A stretch of DNA of 64,000 nucleotides from Sphingopyxis macrogoltabida (GCF_001314325.1 NZ_CP009429.1:1798501-1862500), one strand, 5' to 3'; counted from the stretch's first letter, positions 41,222 through 50,714 are shown. The notes: a model not told the origin generated them from the letters alone. Numbers and translations: made by a program.

Positions 41222-42901
41222 TCAGCGCGTCAGCTTCTTGTAAGACGTCGCGTGCGGGCGCGTCGCATCGTCGCCGAGGCGGCGGATCTTGTCTTCCTCA
41301 TAGGATTCGAAATTGCCTTCGAACCATTCGACATGGCTGTCGCCCTCGAACGCGAGGATGTGCGTCGCGAGGCGATCGAGGAAGAAGCGGTCGTGGCTGA
41401 TGACCACCGCGCAACCCGCGAAATTTTCAAGCGCTTCCTCGAGCGCGGCGAGCGTTTCGGTGTCGAGGTCGTTGGTCGGTTCGTCGAGCAGCAGCACGTT
41501 GCCGCCCTGTTTCAGCATCTTTGCCATGTGGACGCGGTTGCGCTCACCGCCCGACAGCTGGCCGACCTTCTTCTGCTGGTCGACGCCCTTGAAGTTGAAC
41601 GCGCCGACATAGGCGCGCGTCTGCATCTCGTGCTTGCCGATGTTCATCAGCTCGTGGCCGCCCGAGATTTCCTGCCAGACATTGTTGTCGGGCTTGAGGT
41701 CGTCGCGGCTCTGGTCGACGAAGCCGAGGCGGACGGTGTCGCCGATCGTGACCTTGCCGGCATCGGGGGTTTCCTGCCCCGTGATCAGCTTGAACAAGGT
41801 CGACTTGCCCGCGCCGTTCGGACCGATCACGCCGACGATGCCGCCGGGCGGCAGCGAGAAGCTGAGGTTTTCGAACAGCAGCTTGTCACCATAGGCCTTC
41901 GAGATGCCGTCGACCTCGATGACCTTGCCGCCAAGGCGTTCGGGGACCTGGATGACGATCTGCGCCTTGCCCGGGATACGCTTTTCCTGCGCTTCGACGA
42001 GTTGGTCGAAGCTCTTGATACGCGCCTTCGACTTGGCCTGCCGCGCCTTGGGCGACTGCCGGATCCATTCGAGCTCATCCTTGATCGCCTTCTGGCGGCC
42101 GGCATCCTCGCGCGCTTCCTGTTCGAGGCGCTTGCCCTTCTTTTCGAGATAGGTCGAATAATTGCCTTCGTAGACGAAATAGCGGCCGCGATCGAGTTCG
42201 AGGATCCAGTTCACGACATTGTCGAGGAAGTAGCGATCGTGGGTGACGAGGATGACGTTGCCCGGATAGTCGACGAGATGCTTTTCGAGCCAGGCGACGC
42301 TTTCGGCGTCCAAATGGTTGGTCGGTTCGTCGAGCAGCAGGATCGACGGCTTCTCGAGCAGCAAGCGGGTCAGCGCGATGCGGCGGCGTTCGCCGCCCGA
42401 GAGATTCTCGACGCTCCAGTCACCGGGCGGGCAGCGCAGCGCTTCCATCGCGATTTCGAGCTGGTTGTCGAGCGTCCAGCCGTCGACCGCGTCGATCTTT
42501 TCCTGCAGCGAACCCATTTCTTCCATCAACGCGTCGAAATCGGCGTCGGCGGGCGGATCGGCCATCAGGGTGCTGATCTCGTTGAAGCGCTCCATCATGT
42601 CGGCAACGCCGCGGACGCCGTCCATGACGTTTTCCTTGACCGTCTTGGTCGGGTCGAGCTCGGGCTCCTGCGCCAGATAGCCGACGGTAATCCCCTCGCC
42701 CGGCCACGCTTCGCCGGTGAATTCGGTGTCGATGCCGGCCATGATCTTCATCAGCGTCGACTTGCCGGTGCCGTTCGGGCCCACGATACCGATCTTGGCA
42801 TCGGGATAGAATTGCAGGCTGAGGTCCTTCAGCGTCGGCTTTTGCGCGCCGGGATAGGTCTTGTTCAGACCCTTCATCACGAAACTATATTGGGCGGCCA
42901 T
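41222..42901 (-). CDS. ettA: Energy-dependent translational throttle protein EttA
   Basis: 560 residues from ATG 42901; upstream frame extension is not family-like. Two ABC-F ATPase domains: Walker A GPNGTGKST and GPNGAGKST, signatures LSGGERRRIAL and LSGGERNRVHMA. The EttA-type arm and long linker between them contain the KSKARIKSFDQLVEAQEKR stretch. EttA binds the ribosome E site and gates the first peptide bonds according to ATP/ADP ratio. It heads an operon with a thioesterase and an unknown protein, and diverges from the M28 peptidase. Confidence 0.96.
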   Translation of the reverse strand: MAAQYSFVMKGLNKTYPGAQKPTLKDLSLQFYPDAKIGIVGPNGTGKSTLMKIMAGIDTEFTGEAWPGEGITVGYLAQEPELDPTKTVKENVMDGVRGVADMMERFNEISTLMADPPADADFDALMEEMGSLQEKIDAVDGWTLDNQLEIAMEALRCPPGDWSVENLSGGERRRIALTRLLLEKPSILLLDEPTNHLDAESVAWLEKHLVDYPGNVILVTHDRYFLDNVVNWILELDRGRYFVYEGNYSTYLEKKGKRLEQEAREDAGRQKAIKDELEWIRQSPKARQAKSKARIKSFDQLVEAQEKRIPGKAQIVIQVPERLGGKVIEVDGISKAYGDKLLFENLSFSLPPGGIVGVIGPNGAGKSTLFKLITGQETPDAGKVTIGDTVRLGFVDQSRDDLKPDNNVWQEISGGHELMNIGKHEMQTRAYVGAFNFKGVDQQKKVGQLSGGERNRVHMAKMLKQGGNVLLLDEPTNDLDTETLAALEEALENFAGCAVVISHDRFFLDRLATHILAFEGDSHVEWFEGNFESYEEDKIRRLGDDATRPHATSYKKLTR

Positions 42902-43026
42902 GGAAATGCTCCGGTATGGGCTGGGCCACAGATGCGCGGCCGGAAGAGTTGGGCGCCGGTTAGCGAATGGGCGCGGGCTTGGCAATCGGCGCTTGCGCCC
43001 GCGGGTCGGACCGTTACGACAGCGGC

Positions 43027-44442
43027 ATGAAAACTATGCCTTCCTTTACCCGCCTTGCCGGGATTGCCACCCTTCTCCTGACCACCGCCGGCGCTTCCGC
43101 CTCGCTTCCGCCGCCGCCGACGGCGGTCGATCTGGCGCAGCGCGGCGACGACATCGCATGGTCGATCACCGAGGATCTGACGACCGAGATCGGCCCGCGC
43201 ATGGCCGGTACCGAGGCCGAAGCCGCGGCGCGGCGCTGGGCCGTCGCGCGGCTACAGTCGATGGGTTTCGCCAACGTCCGCGAAGAGCAGTTCGATATGC
43301 CGGTCTGGGTCCGCGGCGCGGAAGAAGCGTCATTGATCGGCCCTTTCCTGCCCCAGAAACTGGCAATCGCCGCGCTCGGCAACAGCGCTTCGACCGGACC
43401 GAAGGGAATCGAAGGCGAGATCGCCTATTTCGCGACCTATGACGAGTTGGTCGCCGCCCCTTCCGGGCAGGTAAAAGGCAAGATCGTCTTCATCGACCAT
43501 CAGATGAAGGCGGCGCAGGACGGCAGCGGCTATGGCCAATATGGCCGGGCGCGCTTTACGGGCGCCAACGTCGCGGCGAAGAAGGGCGCGGTCGCGGTCG
43601 TGATCCGCTCGATCGGAACCGACAGCCACCGGGTGCCGCATACCGGCGGGACCAATTTCGAGGCGGGCGTCACGCCGATCCCCGCTGGCGCCCTGTCGAA
43701 CCCCGACGCCGACCAGTTGGTACGGCAATGGCAGCGCGCGCAGCGCCTCACCAATCCCGCCACGGCGAAGGACGATGCCGAGCCGCTTCGCATGAAGCTG
43801 GTCCTGACGCCGCGGAACCTCGGCACGAAACATTCGGGCAATGTCATCGCCGAAGTGGCGGGCAGCGATCCTGCCGCGAGCCCGGTCATCATCGCCTGCC
43901 ATCTCGATAGCTGGGACCAGGGCACCGGCGCGATCGACGATGCGGCGGGCTGCGGCATCATTACCGCTGCCGCGAAACATGTGATGGCGGCCGGCCAGTC
44001 GCGCCGGACGATCCGGCTGCTCTGGGCCGGCGCCGAAGAGGTCGGCGTCTTCGGCGGAAAGGCCTATTTCGAGGCGCACGGGAAAGAAAAACACGCCGTG
44101 GCGATGGAGTCAGACTTCGGCGCCGACCGGATCTGGCGGGTCGACTTCAAGCTGCCCGACAGCGCCAAGGAACTCTCGCATCGCATCGCCCTCGCCGTCG
44201 CGCCCTTCGGCGTCACGATGGGCCAGCATCCCGCTGGCGGCGGTGCCGATGTCGGCGCGCTGATCGCGGCAGGGGTACCGGCGATCGACCTGCAACAGGA
44301 TGGGACACGTTACTTCGACCTGCACCACACGCCCGACGACACGCTGGACAAGGTCGATCCCGCCCAATTGCGGCAGAATGTCGTGGTCTGGACGGCAGTT
44401 TTGGCGATTCTCGCCAACAGCAGCGATGCCGAGCTGCCATGA
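43027..44442 (+). CDS. Exported M28-family metallopeptidase
   Basis: 471 residues from ATG 43027 (a second ATG lies three codons on), with a signal peptide (LAGIATLLLTTAGASAS). A PA-type inserted domain (about 110-245: GEIAYFATYDELVAAPSGQVKGKIVFIDHQ) precedes the catalytic part. Zinc ligands are visible in ACHLDSWDQGTGAIDDAAGC and the catalytic pair Glu-Glu in WAGAEEVGVFGG; the last ligand is probably the His in FDLHHTPDD. The family removes N-terminal amino acids or processes peptides, in the periplasm or outside. Monocistronic; divergent from ettA. Confidence 0.93.
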   Translation: MKTMPSFTRLAGIATLLLTTAGASASLPPPPTAVDLAQRGDDIAWSITEDLTTEIGPRMAGTEAEAAARRWAVARLQSMGFANVREEQFDMPVWVRGAEEASLIGPFLPQKLAIAALGNSASTGPKGIEGEIAYFATYDELVAAPSGQVKGKIVFIDHQMKAAQDGSGYGQYGRARFTGANVAAKKGAVAVVIRSIGTDSHRVPHTGGTNFEAGVTPIPAGALSNPDADQLVRQWQRAQRLTNPATAKDDAEPLRMKLVLTPRNLGTKHSGNVIAEVAGSDPAASPVIIACHLDSWDQGTGAIDDAAGCGIITAAAKHVMAAGQSRRTIRLLWAGAEEVGVFGGKAYFEAHGKEKHAVAMESDFGADRIWRVDFKLPDSAKELSHRIALAVAPFGVTMGQHPAGGGADVGALIAAGVPAIDLQQDGTRYFDLHHTPDDTLDKVDPAQLRQNVVVWTAVLAILANSSDAELP

Positions 44443-44497
44443 ACGTTTCAACTAAATGACAGAATTCCGAGCCCGCCAGCCATCTCAATTATTTTTG

Positions 44498-44525
44498 TTG
44501 ACGATTCATGCGGAACGGCTAAATC
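44498..44525 (+). promoter_or_regulatory. Probable promoter of the Ala/Asp-repeat lipoprotein
   Basis: -35 TTGACG (44498-44503), 16-base spacer, -10 TAAATC (44520-44525), about 65 bases before the lipoprotein ATG, in a short AT-rich patch. Sigma-70-like but the -10 is imperfect. Confidence 0.5.
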
Positions 44526-44589
44526 CCGCCGCTCGCGGTACGGGAAGTTTTCCCGGACGCGGAAAGGCATTTTAGGGAGCCCACACATC

Positions 44590-44886
44590 ATGAAGAAGTT
44601 TGCTGCTATCGCCGTTGCTGCCAGCATGTTCGCCCTCGCCGCTTGCGGTGAAAAGGCTGCTGAAGAAGCCACCACCGACGCCCCGGCTGCTGAAGCTGTT
44701 GCGGAAGAAGGCGCTGACGCCGCTGCTGCTGGCGCCGACGCCGCTGCCGCTGGTGCCGACGCTGCCGCTGCTGGCGCCGACGCTGCTGCCGCTCCGGCCG
44801 CTGACGCCGCTGCTGCTCCGGCTGCCGACGCTGCCGCTCCGGCTGCTGACGCCAAGGCTGCTGCTCCGGCTGAAGAAAAGAAGTAA
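44590..44886 (+). CDS. Small low-complexity lipoprotein (Ala/Asp repeats)
   Basis: 98 residues. The N-terminus is a lipoprotein signal ([18 protein letters not shown]) with the lipobox LAAC and Cys19. The mature part is almost only Ala, Asp, Glu and Pro. It contains tandem units GADAAAA (three copies, about 41-62) followed by [12 protein letters not shown] units, and ends in EEKK. It is likely an acidic, unfolded, lipid-anchored periplasmic protein; the repeats may vary in number between strains. A promoter precedes it and a strong terminator follows 38 bases after the stop, so it is an independent, probably well-expressed unit. Function unknown. Confidence 0.82.
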   Translation: MKKFAAIAVAASMFALAACGEKAAEEATTDAPAAEAVAEEGADAAAAGADAAAAGADAAAAGADAAAAPAADAAAAPAADAAAPAADAKAAAPAEEKK

Positions 44887-44923
44887 GTCGCAGCCCTTCG
44901 GGGCAATGACTGAAACGAAAAGG

Positions 44924-44957
44924 GACGGTCTTCCTTCGGGAAGGCCGTCTTTTTTTG
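44924..44957 (+). terminator. Strong rho-independent terminator
   Basis: GACGGTCTTCC, loop TTCG, GGAAGGCCGTC (11 pairs, one G-T) followed by seven Ts at 44950-44956. It ends the lipoprotein transcript and is the clearest terminator in the window. Confidence 0.92.
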
Positions 44958-45030
44958 TTTGGCTTCCGCCATCCGGAACGGTCGGGCGCCGCCATGCGTC
45001 CATTCGGCAAGCATGAGGATGGAGACGCGC

Positions 45031-45462
45031 ATGTCCGAAACCACGATCCCCTTCACGATGGCAGGTCTCGACCATGTCGTCCTTCGTGTATCCGACATTC
45101 GGACGATGCTCGATTTCTATCATGACGTGCTGGGATGCAGCGACGAGCGCACCCAGTTCGAAATCGGACTGTTCCAGCTCCGCGCCGGTCGTTCGCTGAT
45201 CGATCTGGTGACGATCGACGGCAAGCTGGGCGCCGCCGGGGGCGCCGCACCGGGCCGCGAGGGCCGCAACCTCGACCATTTTGCACTGGCTATCCATCCC
45301 TTCGACGAAAATGCGATCCGCGCGCATCTGGCCCGTCATGGCGTCGCGATCGAGCAGTCGGGGCCGCGTTACGGCGCCGAAGGCGAAGGTCCGTCGGTCT
45401 ATTTCCGCGATCCCGAAGGAAATCTGATCGAACTCAAGGGCCCCGCAGAGCACAGCGTATAG
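45031..45462 (+). CDS. VOC-family (glyoxalase/dioxygenase-fold) protein
   Basis: 143 residues from ATG 45031, chosen because GGAG lies 7 bases upstream; ATGs at 45013 and 45019 are also in frame. The VOC beta-alpha-beta-beta-beta pattern is clear: [25 protein letters not shown] at the start and [18 protein letters not shown] at the end. His14 and the Glu of NLIELK are the usual metal ligands. The family covers glyoxalase I-like and fosfomycin-resistance-like enzymes; I cannot assign a substrate. It sits just upstream of a tRNA. Confidence 0.9.
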   Translation: MSETTIPFTMAGLDHVVLRVSDIRTMLDFYHDVLGCSDERTQFEIGLFQLRAGRSLIDLVTIDGKLGAAGGAAPGREGRNLDHFALAIHPFDENAIRAHLARHGVAIEQSGPRYGAEGEGPSVYFRDPEGNLIELKGPAEHSV

Positions 45463-45499
45463 ACTTGCCCTTCGACGCCGTCTAAGGCGCCCACGGCGT

Positions 45500-45576
<77 letters not shown>

Positions 45577-45588
45577 CTCTCTCCGCCG

Positions 45589-47064
45589 TTACCCCGCCGA
45601 CGTCGCGATCAATCGCGCATAATAATCGATCATGCGGCGAAAGCTGTCGATCGTCATATGCTCGTTGGTGCCGTGGATCATTGCGGTTTCCTTGAGCGTG
45701 AAGTGCATCGGCATGAAGCGGTACACATCGTCCGAAATCGGCTCCATGCTGCGGCTGTCGGTTGCCGCGACGACGAGATAGGGCGAAACCACCGCATCGG
45801 GAGCGTCGGCGCGCGCTGCGGCGACGACATATTTCCAGCCCGGCGAACTGCTCGACGACACGCGCGAAGGCTCGTTCGGCGGTTTGACCCAGGTCAGTTC
45901 GACCGGCGCGTCGCCGACCGCGGCCTTGGCGCGCGCCATGACATCGGCCGAGCTGTTCCACGGCGCAATGCGATAGTTGATCAGCGCCGATGCCGATTGC
46001 GGCAGCACATTCTCTTTCGGGCTTCCTTGCAGCATCGTCGGCGCGATCGTGGTGTGGAATGCGGCGGCCGACGATGGCGAGCCCGCCACCTCGCGCTTGA
46101 CGAGCGAGCCGAGCAGCCACTGGTTGGCGACCGCCATCTTGGTCGTGCCGCCCTTGTGCGCCGCCAGTGCCTCGATCATCGCCGCGCCGGGGCCGCGCAT
46201 CTCGATCGGGAAAGGTTTCTCGGTGATCGCCAGCACGGCGCGCGCGAGCGTCGTCACCCCGGTTTCCGGCGGCGGCATCGAACTGTGCCCGCCGGGAGCG
46301 TTGGCGGTGACCTTGAGCGTCGCATAGCCTTTTTCGGCGACGCCGATCAGGATCGCCGGGCCATTGATCACCGGCGTATCGCGCAGCACGACGCTGCCCT
46401 CGTCGAGCGTGAACAGCGCGCGGACGCCGTCGGCCTTGAGCTTCGCCGCCGCCGCGACCGCGCCCGAACCGCCGGCTTCCTCATCATGCCCCGAAACCAG
46501 ATAGATGCCGCGTTTCGGCTTGAAACCCTGCGCCGCCAGCGCCTCCAGCGCCTCGAACAGGCCGATCAGCGATCCCTTGTCGTCGACCGTACCGCGGCCC
46601 CAGACGGCGTTTTCGGCGATCGTTCCGGCGAAGGGCGGATATTTCCAGTCGCCTTCGGTGCCTTCGGTGACCGGGACGACATCCTGATGCGCCATCACGA
46701 TGATCGGCTTCGCCGCCGGATCGCTGCCCGGCCAGTGATAGATGAGCGTCCGGTTCGGCAGGATGGTGCGCGTCATCGCGCGATGCATCGCCGGATAGGT
46801 CTTCGCCAGCCAGCCGTGCAGCCGGTCCCATTCGGCAATCTCGTTTTCGGCGGGGTCCTGATGCGAGATCGTGCGGATCTGCGCCGCCGCGCTGAGATGG
46901 GCGACGGCGGCATCAAGATCATAGGGCGGCGCGGCGGCAAGGCGGATGTCGCTGCCGTCGGCGATATCCTTGGGCGCGAAGCCTGCCGTGCGCACTGCGA
47001 CCGTTCCCGCCGCCAGTGCTAGCACCGCAAGACCGCCCAGGATGATGATCCGCCGTTTCGCCAT
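45589..47064 (-). CDS. Exported M20-family metallopeptidase (PM20D1-like)
   Basis: 491 residues from ATG 47064, with GGAGGGGAG upstream. The N-terminus has a membrane helix (RRIIILGGLAVLALAAGTVAV), so it is exported or anchored. M20 zinc motifs are MAHQDVVPV (His ligand), GRGTVDDKG (bridging Asp), HDEEAGG (catalytic and ligand Glu) and TLDEGSV, with a lid/dimerisation domain between. The size and order resemble carboxypeptidase S/PM20D1 proteins, which hydrolyse or form N-acyl amino acids and dipeptides. Substrate not known. Confidence 0.93.
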   Translation of the reverse strand: MAKRRIIILGGLAVLALAAGTVAVRTAGFAPKDIADGSDIRLAAAPPYDLDAAVAHLSAAAQIRTISHQDPAENEIAEWDRLHGWLAKTYPAMHRAMTRTILPNRTLIYHWPGSDPAAKPIIVMAHQDVVPVTEGTEGDWKYPPFAGTIAENAVWGRGTVDDKGSLIGLFEALEALAAQGFKPKRGIYLVSGHDEEAGGSGAVAAAAKLKADGVRALFTLDEGSVVLRDTPVINGPAILIGVAEKGYATLKVTANAPGGHSSMPPPETGVTTLARAVLAITEKPFPIEMRGPGAAMIEALAAHKGGTTKMAVANQWLLGSLVKREVAGSPSSAAAFHTTIAPTMLQGSPKENVLPQSASALINYRIAPWNSSADVMARAKAAVGDAPVELTWVKPPNEPSRVSSSSSPGWKYVVAAARADAPDAVVSPYLVVAATDSRSMEPISDDVYRFMPMHFTLKETAMIHGTNEHMTIDSFRRMIDYYARLIATSAG

Positions 47065-47147
47065 AATTACTCCCCTCCGCCATCTGCGGCCAATGGACCG
47101 CGATCGGTTGCAAGATGCAAGGGAAATGCCGGTGCGGCGGGAGAAAA

Positions 47148-47223
47148 TGGTGGGCCCGGCAGGACTCGAACCCGCAACCTAGCCGTTATGAGCGGCCAGC
47201 TCTAACCATTGAGCTACAGGCCC
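47148..47223 (-). tRNA. tRNA-Ile2 (anticodon CAT, read as Met CAU before modification)
   Basis: 76 bases on the minus strand: acceptor GGGCCTG/CGGGCCC, anticodon loop CTCATAA (CAT), T arm GCGGG-TTCGAGT-CCTGC and encoded CCA. The body resembles the ileX-type isoleucine tRNA whose C34 becomes lysidine, not elongator or initiator tRNA-Met. TilS dependence is inferred from that resemblance. Confidence 0.88.
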
Positions 47224-47290
47224 CTCCTTTACCCGGCGGGGTGTGCGGGCGATAGCGGAGCACCCGGCGGATTGGCAAGCGGCAACGCGC

Positions 47291-48316
47291 TCAGACCGCA
47301 CTTGCCCTGCGTTCGGCCATCGCCAATATCTCCGCCGCGGTCGTCGCTTCGACACCCCGCCGAGCCAGATGCTCCAGCAAGACGTCCCACCAGCGATAGA
47401 AGAGGTCGAGATCGGCGCTGCTGCGGACATAGGGCGTATTGCCGGGCTGCAGCGACGGCGAGTGAAAGGAGAAGTTGAGGACCGGCACCCGCTGGTCGAG
47501 GGCGATATCGACCGCCCGGCAGGCACGCTCGGCGGGAATACCCTCGGGGGTCAGGGCGATCCGCTCGACGAGCCCCAGCCGCGCGAGCGCTGCGCCGACA
47601 TGGGTGCCTTGCCGCGCAAGCCGATGGTAAAGGCTGCTGCCCGCCCGCCCCAGCAAACCGCCGAACACCGTCGTCACAGGCACTTCGAGGATATCGCCCT
47701 GCCCGGCCGGCACCCACCAGGGCGCGAGCGGCGCGCCGCGATAGTCGGGGCCATGTCCGGCGCGATAATCGAAGCCCGAGCGGACCGACGTATCGCAGCG
47801 GAAGCCGAGTTCGGCGAGGATCGTTGCCGTTTCGGGGCCCAGGCCATAGCGGCCGGCCCGATAGACGAGCGGCGAAAGGCGAAAACGGTCGCGGATCCCG
47901 TCGCGCAGCGCCGTCATCTTGGCGCGCTGGAGTTGGGCGGGCAAGTTGCCGGTATAGCTGTTTTGCTCGCTCACCTCCTCGTCGTGCGGCGGGGTCACCC
48001 AAGGATGAAGCTGCGCGCCGATTTCGCAGCGCCCGTCCGCCGCCGCCGCGCCCAATATCTCGACCGCGCGGTCGTCGGTGACGATCGGCCAGTCGACCAG
48101 ATAAATGGGCCGCACGCCTGCACGCTCGAACCACGCCTGGCATTCGGCGAGCGCGGGAACCGAGTCGAGGCGATAGCCGCTGCGCGCAAAGGGCGCCCGC
48201 CAGTCGAAATCCTCTTCGGTGTCGATCGTCACCCAGAAGCGTGGCCGTTCGCCGGCATCGAGCAGGATCAGGCTCGACGCTGCTGGATGTGCCAAGAGAT
48301 TGCCCGCAGGCTGCAC
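47291..48316 (-). CDS. Polysaccharide deacetylase family protein (WalW-like)
   Basis: 341 residues from GTG 48316. The N-terminal motif FWVTIDTEEDFDW (about 27-39) holds the Asp-Thr-Glu-Glu of the NodB-fold metal site. It is followed by IGAQLHPWVTPPH, where the histidines complete the site, and YRAGRYGLGPETATILAELGF. The fold suggests removal of acetyl groups from a sugar polymer or lipid-linked sugar. No signal peptide is evident. It lies 32 bases downstream of a histidine kinase gene on the same strand and may share its transcript. Confidence 0.87.
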   Translation of the reverse strand: MQPAGNLLAHPAASSLILLDAGERPRFWVTIDTEEDFDWRAPFARSGYRLDSVPALAECQAWFERAGVRPIYLVDWPIVTDDRAVEILGAAAADGRCEIGAQLHPWVTPPHDEEVSEQNSYTGNLPAQLQRAKMTALRDGIRDRFRLSPLVYRAGRYGLGPETATILAELGFRCDTSVRSGFDYRAGHGPDYRGAPLAPWWVPAGQGDILEVPVTTVFGGLLGRAGSSLYHRLARQGTHVGAALARLGLVERIALTPEGIPAERACRAVDIALDQRVPVLNFSFHSPSLQPGNTPYVRSSADLDLFYRWWDVLLEHLARRGVEATTAAEILAMAERRASAV

Positions 48317-48348
48317 CGCAATTTCCCCCGTCGGCCCCGGTCCGCGCT

Positions 48349-50001
48349 CTATTCGCTTTGCTGGACGTCCAGCCCGCTGCCAGCGCCCGGGTTGGCCGAG
48401 GGCAGATGCAAGGTCAAGGCGTTATGCCCGATTTCGAGTCGTCCCCCGGCGCCGCGCGCGAGGCTGTCGACGAGACGGAGCGAAAAGCCGAGGCTGAGGA
48501 TCGCCGCGCCGGGCGCTTCGCCTTCGGGGCTGAAACCGGGATCGAGCAGGTTGGCGGCGGTCGCGAAGCGAATCGACGCCGGACGGACGATGCGTAGTTG
48601 CAGCATGTCGTCATGCGCCGTTTCGGTGACAAGCTGCCCGACCATGATCGTCCCCGGTTCGGAAACATCGACCAGCGCGGTAAGCAGGCGGCCGATCATC
48701 CGGCGCGCGTTGGCGTCGCCCGCCCGGGCGAAAAACGACCCGCCGACGCGCGAGATGCTGAGGTCGATCCGCTGTTCCGCGAGCAGCCCGGCAAGGTCGT
48801 GCTCGACCTGCGCCACGATCGCCGCGACGTCGACCGTTTCACCGACCGGTTCGGTTGCCACGCTTTCGCCGGCCCGCGCCGCAGTTTCGAGGTCGTCGAT
48901 GATCGCCTGGATCGAAGCGGCGTCGGCGACGATCGTCTCCGCCATCCCGCGATACGCCCCGCTGACCGGACCGAACATCTGCCCCGAGATGATCTGGGCA
49001 AAACCGGAGATGGCGTTGAGCGGGCTGCGCAGTTCATGGATGAGCTGGCGGATCGAATCGCCCGAATCCGGCGCTGCCGGATGGCCGTAGGGTGTCTCGT
49101 TGCGGTAGGGTCGCCGCGCGGTACCGCGGTATCCGCGAAACTGTCCGGTCGCCGGGTCGAACCAGGGCAAGGCCGAAAAACGCCACTCGCCCGCATCGGC
49201 GGGCGTGCCGTCGAGGATCATGCGCGCGTTGATCATCTCCGCCCGCTGGCGAAACGCGCCCGCGGCGACGCCATCGGTGCCCGGCTCGCCGCCGAAGGCA
49301 GCCTCGGCGATCGACAGGCCGATCGCGCTGCCGCGTGCGATCCCGTCGACCCAGTGAATGACGCCATCGGGGCCGGTTTCGAAAAGGAAACCGGTGCGCG
49401 GCTTGCGCGCCGCCGTCGGCTGGCCGCGCGTCGACTGGAACTTGTCGATCCGCCGGACGAGTTCGCTGATCTGGTTCGACCCGGTATCGTTGGCCGGCGA
49501 AGCCGCCGCAACCTCGGCGCCGGTCTCGGCAAGCGCCATCGGCGTTTCGATCGCGTTCGCCGGCTGGGGCAAGGCGACCGATCCGCTGCCGAGGCTGGCC
49601 AACGCGCGGCGGACATTGACCGGCAGGTCGTCGCGTCCGGCGAGGATCGACCGCGCCATCGCCCCCGTCGCCGGGAGCAGCGCGAGCCAGTCGGCTTCCG
49701 ACAAACGCGCGCCGCCGAGCATCGCGGCCGATACCGCGGGCACGTCATTGGCATAAAGCGCGACGAGCGGCGCAAACCGGCCATGGCGTGCGATCGCCCG
49801 CGCGCAATCACGGCGGACATTTTCGGGGACCTGCGGCCGCAGGACGGCGAGCGCATGCAAGCTGCGACGAATATCGCCATCGCGCAGTTGATTGCCGCGC
49901 TGCGCCAGAATATCGGAGAGTTGACGCCACGCAGCAATGCTCGCCCGGCGGTCCGAAGGCGCCTGGCGCAAGATGGTCGTAATCATCGAGTCAGCAGTCA
50001 C
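48349..50001 (-). CDS. Sensor histidine kinase (soluble, PAS-like sensor)
   Basis: 550 residues from GTG 50001 (ATG 49986 also possible). The first 170 residues are helical and Arg/Ala-rich. A PAS-like segment follows (about 200-300: RTGFLFETGPDGVIHWVDG...FSALPWFDPATGQFRGYRGTARR). The HisKA dimer/phospho-acceptor helix is IHELRSPLNAISGFAQI (about 326-342). The ATPase domain is less canonical but ends in GFSLRLVDSLARGAGGRLEIG. No membrane helix is seen, so it should sense a cytoplasmic signal. No response regulator lies nearby. Confidence 0.87.
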   Translation of the reverse strand: MTADSMITTILRQAPSDRRASIAAWRQLSDILAQRGNQLRDGDIRRSLHALAVLRPQVPENVRRDCARAIARHGRFAPLVALYANDVPAVSAAMLGGARLSEADWLALLPATGAMARSILAGRDDLPVNVRRALASLGSGSVALPQPANAIETPMALAETGAEVAAASPANDTGSNQISELVRRIDKFQSTRGQPTAARKPRTGFLFETGPDGVIHWVDGIARGSAIGLSIAEAAFGGEPGTDGVAAGAFRQRAEMINARMILDGTPADAGEWRFSALPWFDPATGQFRGYRGTARRPYRNETPYGHPAAPDSGDSIRQLIHELRSPLNAISGFAQIISGQMFGPVSGAYRGMAETIVADAASIQAIIDDLETAARAGESVATEPVGETVDVAAIVAQVEHDLAGLLAEQRIDLSISRVGGSFFARAGDANARRMIGRLLTALVDVSEPGTIMVGQLVTETAHDDMLQLRIVRPASIRFATAANLLDPGFSPEGEAPGAAILSLGFSLRLVDSLARGAGGRLEIGHNALTLHLPSANPGAGSGLDVQQSE

Positions 50002-50169
50002 GCGAAGCCGGCCCCACCCTCATTTCGTTGGTTAGCGTATCCTTAGCGGCTAGCGTGAATCAATGGGTCATGAAAGCACCTTAACCATCCTCGTCGCATT
50101 GTGGGACAATTGCATTCGCCTGAAATAATATTATGGTCAGCGGCTTGCAAGGACAGCGGAAGTTACAAA

Positions 50170-50643
50170 ATGGCGAGCCAAAAATTCGATCAGATCGATT
50201 TGCAGATATTGGGCGAGCTGCAAAAAAACGGGCGGATGACGAATGTGGAGCTGGCGCAGATGGTCGGGCTGACCGCCCCGCCGTGCCTGCGCCGCGTCCG
50301 TGCACTCGAAGAATCGGGGGTTATCCGGTCCTACCACGCCGACCTCGACGCCGCGAAGCTCGGCTATGGCATCACGGTGTTCGCGATGGTCAGCCTGCGC
50401 AGCCAGGCCGAATCGGACCTCAAGGCGTTCGAGGATTATGTCGGCGGCCTGCCCGAAGTGCGCGAATGCTATATGCTGAACGGCGAGATCGACTTCTTGC
50501 TGAAGGTTGTCGCGCGCGATCTCCAGAGCTTCCAGTCGTTCCTGACCGCGCACCTGACGTCGGCGCCCAATGTCACCAGCGTGAAGACCTCGCTGACGAT
50601 CCGCACCGCAAAGCAGCTCGCCGGCATCCCTGTCGAAGACTAG
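50170..50643 (+). CDS. Lrp/AsnC-family transcriptional regulator
   Basis: 157 residues from ATG 50170. The N-terminal helix-turn-helix is QIDLQILGELQKNGRMTNVELAQMVGLTAPPCLRRVRALEESGVI (about 8-52). The C-terminal RAM/AsnC ligand domain runs from about 65 to 145 (VFAMVSLRSQAESDLKAFEDYVGGLPEVRECYMLNGEIDFLLKVVA). The C-terminal tail matches the alphaproteobacterial Lrp-like group. These proteins sense amino acids and act as octamers. It stands alone and is followed by a bidirectional terminator. Confidence 0.94.
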   Translation: MASQKFDQIDLQILGELQKNGRMTNVELAQMVGLTAPPCLRRVRALEESGVIRSYHADLDAAKLGYGITVFAMVSLRSQAESDLKAFEDYVGGLPEVRECYMLNGEIDFLLKVVARDLQSFQSFLTAHLTSAPNVTSVKTSLTIRTAKQLAGIPVED

Positions 50644-50659
50644 TCTGACGGTCCGCAAT

Positions 50660-50692
50660 AAAAAAGGGCGCCGTCCGGGGAGGACGGCGCCC
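50660..50692. terminator. Bidirectional terminator
   Basis: GGGCGCCGTCC (50666-50676), loop GGGGA, GGACGGCGCCC (50682-50692): 11 perfect pairs. Six As on the left give a T-run on the minus strand, so it best serves the TPR gene, and it also fits the end of the Lrp gene. Confidence 0.88.
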
Positions 50693-50714
50693 ATTTCTGC
50701 ATCGAGTAAAGGAA

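Noticed and set aside
47148..47223. Elongator tRNA-Met
   Set aside because: The anticodon is CAT, but the acceptor and arms match the ileX-type tRNA-Ile2 pattern better than tRNA-Met.
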